64,000 nucleotides of DNA from Streptomyces barkulensis (GTDB taxonomy: Bacteria; Actinomycetota; Actinomycetes; Streptomycetales; Streptomycetaceae). Of this stretch, positions 40,814 to 49,656 are shown in pieces (the stretch's first letter is position 1; each line of letters opens with the position of its first letter). Location: assembly GCF_002843305.1 (NCBI RefSeq), contig NZ_PGSG01000108.1, positions 1-64,000 of the forward strand, written 5' to 3'. A program made the position numbers and the translations under genes. Under the pieces are notes generated by a model. That model had not been told where the DNA came from. It saw only the letters and a list, made by a program, of their open reading frames with translations, and searched no databases.

Positions 40814-42007
40814 GTGAACGACTCATCCTGGGGAGCACCACCGTCGGGCGCCGGGCCCTCCGGTCGCCCCGGCCACCCCGCCCATCCCGGCCACTTCGGA
40901 TACCGGAGCACCCCCGAACAGGGTTTCTCCTCCCCGCTTCGCGCAGAGGTGGCCCAGGCCCCGGCGGGTTACATGCACGAGGACGCCGAGGCGTCGCAGA
41001 CTCGGCGTATGCCCATCGTGCCCGACGCCCCCGGCGGTGACCAGGACGATCGTGACGGCCGGGCGACCGGGCGGCCGTTCGGCGGCCCCGCCCCCGGCGG
41101 CCGGCCCGAACCGCGGAGCGGCCCCGAGCCGCGGACCGGTCCCGGAGCGGAGCCTGCCGCCCCCACGCCCAGGGGCCGTTCCTCGAGCCGCAAGCGGGCG
41201 GGCCGCGACCTGCGCGCCGCGATAGGGGTCGGCCTGGGGCTGGGCGCCGTCATCATCGCCTCGCTCTTCGTCTACAAGCACGTCTTCGTCGGCGTGATCG
41301 TCGCCGCCGTCGTGGTCGGGCTGTGGGAGCTGACCTCCCGTCTCGCCGAACGCAAGCAGATCAGTGCGCCACTGGTGCCGCTGGCCGTCGGCGGCGCCGC
41401 GATGGTCGTCGCCGGCTACGTCCGCGGCGCGGAGGGCGCCTGGGTGGCCACCGCGCTCACCGCGCTGGCCGTACTGGTGTGGCGGATGACGCAGGACCCC
41501 GCCCAGTATCTGCGGGACGTCACCGCCGGTGTCTTCGCCGCCTTCTACGTCCCCTTCCTGGCCACCTTCGTCGCCATGATGCTCGCCGCCGACGACGGCC
41601 CGCAGCGGGTGCTCACCTTCCTGCTGCTCACCGTCGTCAGCGACACCGGGGCGTACGCGGTCGGCTGGCGCTTCGGCACGCACAAACTCGCCCCGCGCAT
41701 CAGCCCCGGCAAGACCCGCGAGGGCCTGTTGGGGGCGGTGGCCTTCGCGATGGCGGCGGGTGCGCTGTGCATGCACTTCCTCATCGACGGCGGCACCTGG
41801 TGGCAGGGCCTGCTGCTGGGCCTGGCCGCGGCCGCCAGCGCCACCCTGGGCGACCTCGGCGAGTCCATGATCAAGCGGGATCTGGGCATCAAGGACATGG
41901 GCACCCTGCTGCCCGGCCACGGCGGCATCATGGACCGCCTGGACTCCCTGCTGCCGACGGCCCCCGTGGTCTGGCTGCTGCTGGTCGTCTTCGTCGGCGC
42001 GGGCTGA
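40814..42007 (+). CDS. cdsA: Phosphatidate cytidylyltransferase CdsA
   Basis: 397 residues. It makes CDP-diacylglycerol, the precursor of phosphatidylglycerol, cardiolipin, phosphatidylethanolamine and phosphatidylinositol. The N-terminal 130 residues are hydrophilic and Pro/Gly/Arg-rich, an actinobacterial extension. About eight membrane segments follow. The signature runs SMIKRDLGIKDMGTLLPGHG and then GIMDRLDSLL near the C-terminus. The start GTG 40814 lacks a strong SD, so it may be coupled to frr. Confidence 0.94.
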   Translation: MNDSSWGAPPSGAGPSGRPGHPAHPGHFGYRSTPEQGFSSPLRAEVAQAPAGYMHEDAEASQTRRMPIVPDAPGGDQDDRDGRATGRPFGGPAPGGRPEPRSGPEPRTGPGAEPAAPTPRGRSSSRKRAGRDLRAAIGVGLGLGAVIIASLFVYKHVFVGVIVAAVVVGLWELTSRLAERKQISAPLVPLAVGGAAMVVAGYVRGAEGAWVATALTALAVLVWRMTQDPAQYLRDVTAGVFAAFYVPFLATFVAMMLAADDGPQRVLTFLLLTVVSDTGAYAVGWRFGTHKLAPRISPGKTREGLLGAVAFAMAAGALCMHFLIDGGTWWQGLLLGLAAAASATLGDLGESMIKRDLGIKDMGTLLPGHGGIMDRLDSLLPTAPVVWLLLVVFVGAG

Positions 42008-42083
42008 CGTCCCGTACCCCGCGACGCCTCGGGGGTACGGGACGCCCCATGACGATTCCCCATGGCGAGGCGGCGTTCGCTCC

Positions 42084-42126
42084 GGCCCCGGGGACGGCCC
42101 CGGGGACGGCCCCGGAGACGGCCCCG
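42084..42126 (+). repeat. 12-bp tandem repeat upstream of rlmN
   Basis: GGCCCCGGGGAC occurs at 42084 and 42096, a variant GGCCCCGGAGAC at 42108, and a partial fourth unit follows. It lies in the cdsA-rlmN gap, about 50 nt before the rlmN start. The units are self-complementary in part (CCCCGGGG), so they could fold. Confidence 0.8.
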
Positions 42127-42177
42127 CGGCATCCGCGGCCCGGAGCGCCGGAGTCGATCTGCGACACTGGACGGGTT

Positions 42178-43284
42178 ATGCCTGCACCCGGAGAACTCAC
42201 CTTTGTCGCGCCGCGCGGGGCCGCCAGGCCGCCGCGGCACCTCGCCGACCTCGCCCCGGCCGAGCGGCGCGAGGCCGTCGCCGCGATCGGCGAGAAGCCG
42301 TTCCGCGCCCAGCAGCTGTCGCGGCACTACTTCGCCCGGTACGCCACCGACCCCGCCGCCTGGACCGACATCCCTGCCGCCGCGCGGGAGAGGCTGGCGG
42401 GTGAACTGCTGCCCGAGCTGATGACCGTGGTGCGGCACGTCAGCTGCGACGACGACACCACCCGCAAGACGCTGTGGCGGCTGCACGACGGGACGCTGGT
42501 GGAGTCGGTGCTGATGCGCTACCCGGACCGGGTCACCATGTGCGTCAGTTCCCAGGCCGGCTGCGGCATGAACTGCCCCTTCTGCGCCACCGGGCAGGCC
42601 GGGCTGGACCGCAACCTGTCCACCGCCGAGATCGTCCACCAGATCGTCGAGGGCATGCGCGCCCTGCGCGACGGCGAGGTGCCCGGAGGACCCGCGCGGC
42701 TGTCGAACATCGTCTTCATGGGCATGGGCGAGCCGCTGGCCAACTACAAGCGGGTCATCGGCGCCATCCGCCGCCTCACCGACCCCGAGCCCGACGGCCT
42801 GGGCCTGTCCCAGCGCGGCATCACCGTCTCCACCGTCGGACTGGTCCCGGCGATCCACCGCCTGTCCGACGAGGGCCTCAGGTGCCGGCTGGCGGTCTCC
42901 CTGCACGCGCCCGACGACGAGCTGCGCGACACCCTGGTACCGGTCAACACCCGGTGGAAGGTCCGCGAGGTCCTCGACGCGGCCTGGGAGTACGCCGAGA
43001 AGTCCGGCCGCCGTGTCTCCATCGAGTACGCCCTCATCCGGGACATCAACGACCAGGCGTGGCGAGCGGATCTGCTGGGCCGGCTGCTGGCGGGCAAGCG
43101 GGCGCACGTCAACCTCATCCCCCTCAACCCCACGCCCGGCTCCAAGTGGACCGCGTCCCGGCCCGAGGACGAGCGCGCGTTCGTCGCCGGGCTGGAGGCG
43201 CACGGTGTGCCGGTGACCGTCCGCGACACCCGCGGGCAGGAAATCGACGGCGCCTGCGGCCAGCTCGCCGCCACCGAGCGCTGA
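42178..43284 (+). CDS. rlmN: Dual-specificity RNA methyltransferase RlmN
   Basis: 368 residues. A radical-SAM enzyme that makes m2A in 23S rRNA position 2503 and in some tRNAs. The Fe-S cluster cysteines are C129, C133 and C136 (CGMNCPFC). MGMGEPLANY and SIEYALIRDIND are family motifs, and the methyl-carrying Cys lies in EIDGACGQL near the C-terminus. ATG 42178 lacks an SD; GACACT (42163-42168) ends 9 nt upstream, so a leaderless transcript is possible. Confidence 0.95.
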   Translation: MPAPGELTFVAPRGAARPPRHLADLAPAERREAVAAIGEKPFRAQQLSRHYFARYATDPAAWTDIPAAARERLAGELLPELMTVVRHVSCDDDTTRKTLWRLHDGTLVESVLMRYPDRVTMCVSSQAGCGMNCPFCATGQAGLDRNLSTAEIVHQIVEGMRALRDGEVPGGPARLSNIVFMGMGEPLANYKRVIGAIRRLTDPEPDGLGLSQRGITVSTVGLVPAIHRLSDEGLRCRLAVSLHAPDDELRDTLVPVNTRWKVREVLDAAWEYAEKSGRRVSIEYALIRDINDQAWRADLLGRLLAGKRAHVNLIPLNPTPGSKWTASRPEDERAFVAGLEAHGVPVTVRDTRGQEIDGACGQLAATER

Positions 43285-43292
43285 GGGCGCGC

Positions 43293-43313
43293 CCGCCACT
43301 GGTACGGTGGCGG
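43293..43313 (+). terminator. Terminator hairpin after rlmN
   Basis: CCGCCAC (43293-43299) and GTGGCGG (43307-43313) form a 7-bp stem around TGGTACG, 9 nt after the rlmN stop. It separates rlmN from the riboswitch. Confidence 0.55.
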
Positions 43314-43378
43314 TGACCTCAGTGGTCGCACACAGTAGCGAAACAAGCGGAACACCAGTACCGAAACAGCGAGACCGA

Positions 43379-43491
43379 CAGGGGAGCGCGTACAGCGCTG
43401 AGAGTGCGGTGTCGCCGGGAGAAGGCCGAGAGGCCGCCCGGGGAACCGCAGACCCTCGGACCTGATCCGGTTAGTACCGGCGTAGGGAGTC
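43379..43491 (+). ncRNA. TPP riboswitch (THI element) controlling thiBPQ
   Basis: The conserved pieces appear in order: GGGGAGC at 43381, GCTGAGAGTGCGG at 43397, ACCGCAGACCCTCGG at 43445, ACCTGATCCGGTTAGTACCGG at 43460 (one unit of the pyrophosphate sensor and its helix), and CGTAGGGAGT at 43481. A stem-loop of variable length lies between (43410-43443). It binds thiamine pyrophosphate. The aptamer ends 9 nt before the GTG of thiB, so the only GGGAG that could serve as SD is inside it. Translation block is the likely mode. Confidence 0.93.
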
Positions 43492-43499
43492 AGAAGAAA

Positions 43500-44594
43500 G
43501 TGCACATCAAGTTCCGGCGCGCCCTGGGCGCCGCCGTCCTCGGCACGCTCACCCTCTCCACCCTCGCCGCGTGCGGCGGCTCGCAGTCCTCCGGGGACGG
43601 CGGGGAGGAGGGGAAGGGCGGCAGGACGGTCACCCTGGTCGCCCACGACTCCTTCGCGGCCTCCGACGCCGTGCTGGAGGAGTTCACCGAGAAGACCGGT
43701 TACAAGGTGAAGGTGCTGCGCGGCGGCGATGCCGGCTCCTCCCTCAACCAGGCGATCCTGTCCAAGGACAACCCGCAGGGCGACGTCCTGTTCGGCGTCG
43801 ACAACACCCTGCTCTCCCGCGCCCTGGACAACGGCCTGTTCACGCCGTACGAGGCGGAGGGCCTGGCGAAGATACCCGCGCGGTACCGGCTCGACGCCGG
43901 GGAGCACCGTGTCACCCCCGTCGACTCCGGTGACATCTGCGTCAACTACGACCGCGCCTACTTCGAGGAGCGCGGCATCGCCCCGCCGAAGACCCTCGAC
44001 GACCTCGCCGAGCCCGACTACAGGGATCTGCTGGTCACCGAGAACGCCGCCACCTCCTCGCCCGGCCTGGGCTTCCTGCTGGCCACCGTCGCCGAGTACG
44101 GCGAGGGATGGCAGGAGTACTGGAAGAAGCTGAAGGCCAACGGTGTCGAGGTCGTCGACGGCTGGGAGCAGGCGTACTACGACCGCTTCTCCGGCTCCTC
44201 CGGCGGCAAGGGCAAGGGCGACCGGCCGCTGGTGGTCTCCTACGCCTCCAGCCCGCCCGCCGAGGTCCTCGGCGCCGACCCCGCGCCCGAGCAGGCCCCC
44301 ACCGGGGTGGCCACCGGCACCTGCTTCCGCCAGATCGAGTTCGCCGGACTGCTGAAGGGCGCGGACAACCCCGCCGGCGGCAAGGCGCTGCTGGACTTCA
44401 TGACCGGCCGTTCCTTCCAGGAGGACCTGCCGCTGCAGATGTTCGTCAACCCCGTGCGCGAGGACGCGAAGCTGCCCGAGGTCTTCACCCGCTACGGCGA
44501 GACGATCGACGAGCCCCGCACCATGGCACCCGAGAAGATCGCCGAGAACCGCGAGGCGTGGGTCAAGGCGTGGACCTCGGCCGTCGTGAGGTGA
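43500..44594 (+). CDS. thiB: Thiamine ABC transporter substrate-binding lipoprotein
   Basis: 364 residues. Lipoprotein signal with lipobox LAAC near residue 25. The mature part binds thiamine or TPP outside the membrane: VTLVAHDSFAASDAVLEEF, DVLFGVDNTLLSRAL and NYDRAYFEE follow ThiB. GTG 43500 begins MHIKFRRALG. The TPP riboswitch directly upstream supports thiamine as the ligand. Its TGA overlaps the thiP GTG by 4 nt. Confidence 0.92.
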   Translation: MHIKFRRALGAAVLGTLTLSTLAACGGSQSSGDGGEEGKGGRTVTLVAHDSFAASDAVLEEFTEKTGYKVKVLRGGDAGSSLNQAILSKDNPQGDVLFGVDNTLLSRALDNGLFTPYEAEGLAKIPARYRLDAGEHRVTPVDSGDICVNYDRAYFEERGIAPPKTLDDLAEPDYRDLLVTENAATSSPGLGFLLATVAEYGEGWQEYWKKLKANGVEVVDGWEQAYYDRFSGSSGGKGKGDRPLVVSYASSPPAEVLGADPAPEQAPTGVATGTCFRQIEFAGLLKGADNPAGGKALLDFMTGRSFQEDLPLQMFVNPVREDAKLPEVFTRYGETIDEPRTMAPEKIAENREAWVKAWTSAVVR

Positions 44595-46264
44595 GGACGG
44601 GCATACGCGCGGGGACGGCGGCGCGCCTCGCGCTCGCGGCGGTGCCGGCCGTCTTCCTCGCGCTGTTCTTCGCCTACCCCGTCGCCGCCATCACCGCCCG
44701 CGGGCTGTACGACGGCGGGCGGTGGCGCCCGGACCGGATCGCCGCCGTCCTCACCGACCCCGACATCGTCGGCGTGGTGTGGTTCACGCTGTGGCAGGCG
44801 GCGGCCTCCACCGTGCTCACCCTGCTGCTGGCGCTGCCCGGCGCGTATGTGCTCGCGCGCCTGGACTTCCCCGGCCGGCGGATGCTGCGGGCGGCGGTCA
44901 CCGTGCCGTTCGTGCTGCCCACCGTCGTCGTCGGCTCCGCCTTCCTGGCCCTGCTCGGCCGCGGCGGGCTGCTGGACCAGTGGTGGGGGGTGCGGCTGGA
45001 CACCGGCGTCACCGCCATCCTGCTGGCCCACGTCTTCTTCAACTACGCGGTGGTCGTGCGGATCGTCGGCGGCCTGTGGGCGCAGCTCGACCCCCGTCAG
45101 GAGGAGGCCGCACGGGTGCTGGGCGCGGGCCGGTGGACCGCCTGGCGCACCGTGACCCTTCCCGCGCTCGTCCCGTCGGTGGCCGCCGCCGCGCTGATGG
45201 TCTTCCTGTTCACCTTCACCTCCTTCGGCGTCGTCCAGATCCTCGGCGGCCCCCGCTATGCCACGTTGGAGGTGGAGATCTACCGGCAGACCGCCCAGCT
45301 GCTGGACCTGCCCACCGCCGCGGTCCTGACGCTGCTGCAGTTCGCCGCGGTCGCCGCCCTGATGACCTTCCACTCCCGCACCCTCCGCCGCCGCAGGACG
45401 GCCCTGGGCCTGGTCGACGCCGCCCGCACCGCCCGCCGCCCGCGCGGGGCCGGGCAGCGGGCGCTGCTGGCGGGGGTGCTGATCCAGATCGCCGTGCTGC
45501 TCCTGGCCCCGCTCGCCGTGCTCGCCGAGCGCTCCCTGAGCGGCCCCGACGGCTACGGGCTGCACCACTACCGCGCCCTGGGGTCGGCCGACGCGGCCGG
45601 CGGCACCTTCACCGTCGCCCCGCTGGAGGCGGTCGGCAACTCCCTGGCCTACGCGGCCACCGCCACGGCCGTCGCCCTGGCCGTCGGCATTCCGGCCGCG
45701 GTGGCCCTCACCCTGCGCGGTCCGGGAGGACGGGCCGGGCGGTTGCTGCGCGGCCTCGACGCGCTGCTGATGCTCCCGCTGGGCACCTCGGCGGTCACCG
45801 TCGGCTTCGGGTTCCTCATCGCCCTGGACGCCCCTCCGCTGGACCTGCGCTCGTCGTGGATCCTGGTCCCGCTCGCCCAGGCCCTGGTCGGCATCCCCTT
45901 CGTGGTGCGCACCCTGCTGCCGGTGCTGCGGGCCGTGGACGTCCGGCTGCGCGAGGCCGCCGCGGTGCTGGGCGCCTCGCCGCCGCGCGTGTGGCGCGAG
46001 GTCGACCTGCCGCTGGTGCGGCGGGCGCTGCTGGTCGCCGCGGGCTTCGCCTTCGCCGTCTCCCTGGGCGAGTTCGGTGCCACCGTCTTCATCGCCCGCG
46101 CCGACGCCCCCACCCTGCCCGTCGCCGTCGCCCGCCTGCTGGGCCGGGCCGGAGAGGCCAGCTACGGCCAGGCCATGGCGCTCAGCACGATTCTGATGCT
46201 GCTGTGCGCGGCGACCCTGCTGGCGCTGGAGGGCGCTCGCACCGACCGATCGGGAGAGCTGTAG
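44591..46264 (+). CDS. thiP: Thiamine ABC transporter permease, two fused domains
   Basis: 557 residues with about 12 membrane segments. It contains two binding-protein-dependent permease domains in one chain, as in ThiP. The EAA loops are EEAARVLGAGRWTAWRTVTLP (first half) and REAAAVLGASPPRVWREVDLP (second half); they contact ThiQ. GTG 44591 lies within the thiB stop. It passes thiamine across the membrane. Confidence 0.93.
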   Translation: MRTGIRAGTAARLALAAVPAVFLALFFAYPVAAITARGLYDGGRWRPDRIAAVLTDPDIVGVVWFTLWQAAASTVLTLLLALPGAYVLARLDFPGRRMLRAAVTVPFVLPTVVVGSAFLALLGRGGLLDQWWGVRLDTGVTAILLAHVFFNYAVVVRIVGGLWAQLDPRQEEAARVLGAGRWTAWRTVTLPALVPSVAAAALMVFLFTFTSFGVVQILGGPRYATLEVEIYRQTAQLLDLPTAAVLTLLQFAAVAALMTFHSRTLRRRRTALGLVDAARTARRPRGAGQRALLAGVLIQIAVLLLAPLAVLAERSLSGPDGYGLHHYRALGSADAAGGTFTVAPLEAVGNSLAYAATATAVALAVGIPAAVALTLRGPGGRAGRLLRGLDALLMLPLGTSAVTVGFGFLIALDAPPLDLRSSWILVPLAQALVGIPFVVRTLLPVLRAVDVRLREAAAVLGASPPRVWREVDLPLVRRALLVAAGFAFAVSLGEFGATVFIARADAPTLPVAVARLLGRAGEASYGQAMALSTILMLLCAATLLALEGARTDRSGEL

Positions 46265-46266
46265 GG

Positions 46267-47304
46267 ATGGCCTCGCTGCGACTGGAGGGCGTCACCGTGC
46301 GATTCGGTGAGCGCATCGCCCTGGACGCCGTCGACCTCGATGTCGCCGAGCACGAGATCGTCTGCGTGCTCGGCCCCTCGGGCAGCGGCAAGTCCACCCT
46401 GCTGCGGACCGTCGCCGGACTGACGGAGCCGGACGCCGGACGGGTGCTGCTCGCCGGCCGCGACCAGCGGGGCGTGGCCCCGCACCGGCGCGGGGTGGGC
46501 CTGATGTTCCAGGACCACCAGCTCTTCCCCACCCGGGATGTCGGCGGCAACGTCGCCTTCGGCCCGCGCATGCGCGGCGAACCGCGCGGAGACATCCAAG
46601 GGCGGGTGGCCGAACTGCTGGAGATGGTCGGTCTGCCCGGGGCGCAGAAGCGGCCCGTGTCGGCTCTCTCCGGCGGCGAGCAGCAGCGCGTCGCGCTCGC
46701 CCGCGCGCTCGCTCCCCGGCCCGGCCTGCTGATGCTGGACGAGCCGCTGGGCCAGCTCGACCGTTCTCTGCGCGAGCGGCTCGTGGTGGAGCTGCGGCAG
46801 CTCTTCCGCCGCCTGGGCACCACCGTGCTGGCCGTCACCCACGACCAGGGCGAGGCGTTCGCGCTCGCCGACCGGGTGGTGGTGATGGAGGCCGGGCGGA
46901 TCGCCCGGACCGGAAGCCCGGTGGACGTGTGGCTCCGGCCCGCCTCGGAGTTCGTCGCCCGCTTCCTGGGCTTCACCAATCTCGCCGCGGCGGTCGTGCG
47001 GGGACGGAGCGCGGACACTCCCTGGGGCGCGGTGCCCGTACCGCCCGGCGCGCCTCAGGGGCCGTGCACCCTGCTGGTGCGCCCCGCCGGAGTACGGCTC
47101 ACGGACCCCGGCGAGGGACTGCCGTGCACTGTCACCGCCCGCACCCTGCGCGGCGGCGGCTCCTCGGAGATCTCCCTGCTGCTCGCGCCCGAGCGCGGTC
47201 CCGCGCTGGAGGCGTCCTGCCCCCTGCACACGGCGCCCGACCCGGGCACCGCCGTGTCCGCCGCCTTCGACGCGGCCGAGGTGGTCGTCCTGCCCGCGCG
47301 GTGA
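46267..47304 (+). CDS. thiQ: Thiamine ABC transporter ATPase
   Basis: 345 residues. Walker A GPSGSGKS (36-43), Q-loop MFQDHQLFP, signature SALSGGEQQRVALARAL, Walker B LLMLDEPLGQLD and the H loop TVLAVTHDQ are all intact. The C-terminal 110 residues form a TOBE-like regulatory domain. ATG 46267 starts 2 nt after the thiP stop. It powers ThiBP import. Confidence 0.95.
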   Translation: MASLRLEGVTVRFGERIALDAVDLDVAEHEIVCVLGPSGSGKSTLLRTVAGLTEPDAGRVLLAGRDQRGVAPHRRGVGLMFQDHQLFPTRDVGGNVAFGPRMRGEPRGDIQGRVAELLEMVGLPGAQKRPVSALSGGEQQRVALARALAPRPGLLMLDEPLGQLDRSLRERLVVELRQLFRRLGTTVLAVTHDQGEAFALADRVVVMEAGRIARTGSPVDVWLRPASEFVARFLGFTNLAAAVVRGRSADTPWGAVPVPPGAPQGPCTLLVRPAGVRLTDPGEGLPCTVTARTLRGGGSSEISLLLAPERGPALEASCPLHTAPDPGTAVSAAFDAAEVVVLPAR

Positions 47305-47381
47305 GCGCGAAAGAGGAAACGGGAAACAGGGAGACGGGAGAAGGGGAGCGGGCAGGGTGGTGCGGTGCGGCAGGCCCGTCC

Positions 47382-48626
47382 TCACCGCACCAGCGGCATC
47401 GAGGCCAGCTCCGCCACCAGCCAGGCCGCCGACCCCAGCACACCCAGCAGGGCCGCCACCCGCAGCGCGGCGGCGGCGCGCAGCAGCCGGCGCGGTACGC
47501 CCAGCCGCCGCAGCCCGTCGTTGGCGGGAGCACGGGCCGCACGGAACTCCGAGGCCGCGCTCAGCGCGCCCGCCACCGCGCACACCACGACCACCGCCGC
47601 CCCCAGCGCGGCCAGCGGCCCCACGGCCGTCTCCGCGCCGCCGGGGACCGCTCCCGGCCCGTGCAGCCGGACCGCCGTCAGGGCCCCCGCCGTCACCGCG
47701 CACAGCACTCCCGCCGGGTGGCCCACGCGCGGTGCCTCCTCACGCAGCACCCGGCCCGACAGCAGCCGCAGCACCCCCGGCCGGCCGGCCGTCAGCAGCA
47801 GCCCGCACAGATGGACCAGGCCCGGACCGGCCAGCACCAGTCCCGCGGCGATCAGCAGCCAGCCGGCCACGATCCCCGGTCCCAGGGCCTCCGGCGGGCC
47901 CGGCAGCGGCACTCGCGGGCCGGCGGAGGCGGTGAACCGCTCGGCGGCGTAGGTCTCCAGGGCCAGACCGGCCGCGGTGACCGCCACGCCCCAGGGCAGT
48001 CCGGCGGGCACCGGCGGCGGCCGGTGGGGGAGGACGGCGGGGGGTTCCGTCCGGTGGTCGCGGGGCGCCGCCCGCATCCGGGTGGCCACCGCGCTCGCCC
48101 CGGCCGCGGCCAGCGGAGGCACCGCCAGCAGCGTCAGTGCCGCGGCCCGCGGCAGCGGGTGCCCGGCGCCCAGCAGTTCGCCCGCCGCCCCGGCCAGCGG
48201 CACCCTTTCCAGCGCTCCGCCGGGCGTGCCGCCGAGCGTACGGCCGAGCACCCCGTCGAGTCCGCCGCGCAGATGGAGGAAGACCGGCAGGGCCAGTGCG
48301 CACCCCAGCGCGCAGTACAGGCCCGTGGTGAGCGCCGCCAGCAGCGGCAGCCGCGCGGGTCCCACCCCGACCGCGTCCAGCCCGGCCCGGGGGCGTACGC
48401 CCGGGTCGCTGCGGACGGCGGCGACGGCCAGATGCGCACAGGCGGCCAGCGGCACCACGCACCACAGCAGCCGGACCGCCGCCGCGCCGGGCCGCTCCGG
48501 GTGGGCGACGGCATGGCCCAGGGCGCTCAGCAGCAGGAACCCCACGGCTCCGGCGGCGCAGGCGACCAGCGCCCGCCGTGCCAGCGCCGAGGGGCGAGAG
48601 GTGCGTACTAGGCGGAGAGCGAGCAC
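47382..48626 (-). CDS. Multi-spanning membrane protein, probable ABC transporter permease
   Basis: 414 residues, very rich in Ala and Leu, with about nine membrane segments. It starts VLALRLVRTSRPSALARRALVA. The arrangement suggests an FtsX/MacB-like permease, but I see no clear FtsX motif. Two hydrophilic loops carry Pro/Arg-rich segments. GTG 48626 lies inside the 3' end of the ATPase gene, with 19 nt overlap, so the two form a two-gene transporter. The substrate is unknown. Confidence 0.7.
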   Translation of the reverse strand: MLALRLVRTSRPSALARRALVACAAGAVGFLLLSALGHAVAHPERPGAAAVRLLWCVVPLAACAHLAVAAVRSDPGVRPRAGLDAVGVGPARLPLLAALTTGLYCALGCALALPVFLHLRGGLDGVLGRTLGGTPGGALERVPLAGAAGELLGAGHPLPRAAALTLLAVPPLAAAGASAVATRMRAAPRDHRTEPPAVLPHRPPPVPAGLPWGVAVTAAGLALETYAAERFTASAGPRVPLPGPPEALGPGIVAGWLLIAAGLVLAGPGLVHLCGLLLTAGRPGVLRLLSGRVLREEAPRVGHPAGVLCAVTAGALTAVRLHGPGAVPGGAETAVGPLAALGAAVVVVCAVAGALSAASEFRAARAPANDGLRRLGVPRRLLRAAAALRVAALLGVLGSAAWLVAELASMPLVR

Positions 48627-49366
48627 GCTGCCCTGCCCTCCGGACCGGGCTTCACGGGCGCGTCCGTGGGCGGCGGGGCGTCGGCGCCCACCCGGCGGCC
48701 GTCCACGAGCGTGACCGCGCGGTCCGCCACGCCCGCCACCCTGGCGTCGTGGCTGGCCAGCACCACCGTGATCCCGTGCGAGCGGGCCGCGGTGGTCAGG
48801 GTGCGCAGCACCTGGGCGCGGTCCGCCTGGTGCAGCGGTGCGGTCGGCTCGTCGGCGAAGACCACCGTGGGGGAGTGCGCCAGCGCGCGGGCGATGGCCA
48901 CGCGCTGCCGCTGCGCCTGCAGCAGCGCGCCCGGCCGGCTGCGGGCGCAGTACCCGACGTCCAGCCGCTCCAGCCACTCGCACGCCGTGCGGCGGGCCCG
49001 GCGCCGCCCGGTGCCCGACAGCAGCAGTGGCAGCGCGGCGTTCTCCCACACCGTCAGCTCCGGCAGGAGGTGCGGTTCGCCGCCGACCCAGCCGAAGCGG
49101 TCACGGCGCAGCCGCTCGCGGGCGGGCACCGGCAGGGTGTGCAGGGGGACTCCGTCGAACCACACCTCGCCCCGCGCCGGCACCAGCCGTCCCGACAGGC
49201 AGCCCAGCAGCGTGGACTTGCCGCAGCCGCGCGGTCCGGTGACGGACAGGACCTCGCCCTCGCGGACCTTGACGCACACGTCCAGCAACGCGGGCGAGCC
49301 CTCGTGCTCGTGGTGCAGCCCACGTGCCCAGAGCAGGTCCTCGGGTGCGGTCACCATGACGGGCAC
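48608..49366 (-). CDS. ABC transporter ATPase with degenerate signature motif
   Basis: 252 residues of the MacB/LolD-type. Walker A is GPRGCGKS (44-51). Walker B is TVVFADEPT. The H loop is VVLASHD. The signature, normally LSGGQQQRVAIARAL, reads LLQAQRQRVAIARAL, so the Ser-Gly-Gly that contacts ATP is lost. The partner permease lies downstream. ATG 49366 or ATG 49357 could start. It may hydrolyse ATP poorly or act as a regulator. A loss of function after duplication is also possible. Confidence 0.8.
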   Translation of the reverse strand: MPVMVTAPEDLLWARGLHHEHEGSPALLDVCVKVREGEVLSVTGPRGCGKSTLLGCLSGRLVPARGEVWFDGVPLHTLPVPARERLRRDRFGWVGGEPHLLPELTVWENAALPLLLSGTGRRRARRTACEWLERLDVGYCARSRPGALLQAQRQRVAIARALAHSPTVVFADEPTAPLHQADRAQVLRTLTTAARSHGITVVLASHDARVAGVADRAVTLVDGRRVGADAPPPTDAPVKPGPEGRAACSLSA

Positions 49367-49500
49367 CTCCGCTCCTCGCCTTCGGGTCGTGCCTCCTCAC
49401 CTGACGGGGTACAACGAGCGCCAGGGGGGATCGGTCACTGGCACGGTACGGACCGCGGCCGCGGCCGGGACGGTGGCGGGCGCGGGAGCCGCCCAGTTTC

Positions 49501-49552
49501 CACCGAATGGTCCTTCGGGGAGCCCTCCCCCAGTATTTCCGCCATTCGGGTG
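49501..49552. promoter_or_regulatory. Long hairpin in the divergent gap before the aldehyde dehydrogenase
   Basis: CCGAATGG (49503-49510) pairs with CCATTCGG (49542-49549), and CAC/GTG pairs flank them with a 1-nt bulge. Inside, GGGGAG-CC-CTCCCC (about 49517-49530) is a second palindrome. It lies in a 290-bp divergent gap, so it is not a simple terminator. It may be a leader for one gene or a protein site. Confidence 0.4.
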
Positions 49553-49608
49553 TTCGGAGCGGAAGAAATCCCGGCCTGGTGGGTGTGTCCAACACGTTCT
49601 TCGATGGT

Positions 49609-49614
49609 TAGGGT
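49609..49614 (+). promoter_or_regulatory. -10 element of the aldehyde dehydrogenase gene
   Basis: TAGGGT (49609-49614) is a good -10. A weak TGTCCA at 49586-49591 is 17 bp upstream. TGTCC (49619) and GGACA (49632) form an inverted repeat just behind the start site, a possible operator. Confidence 0.4.
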
Positions 49615-49656
49615 GGGTGTCCCACTCATCGGACAACAGAGCAGGAGCGCGCGAAG

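Noticed and set aside
47305..47370. Purine-rich tract after thiQ.
   Set aside because: Not pure and no repeat unit; likely a simple spacer between convergent genes.
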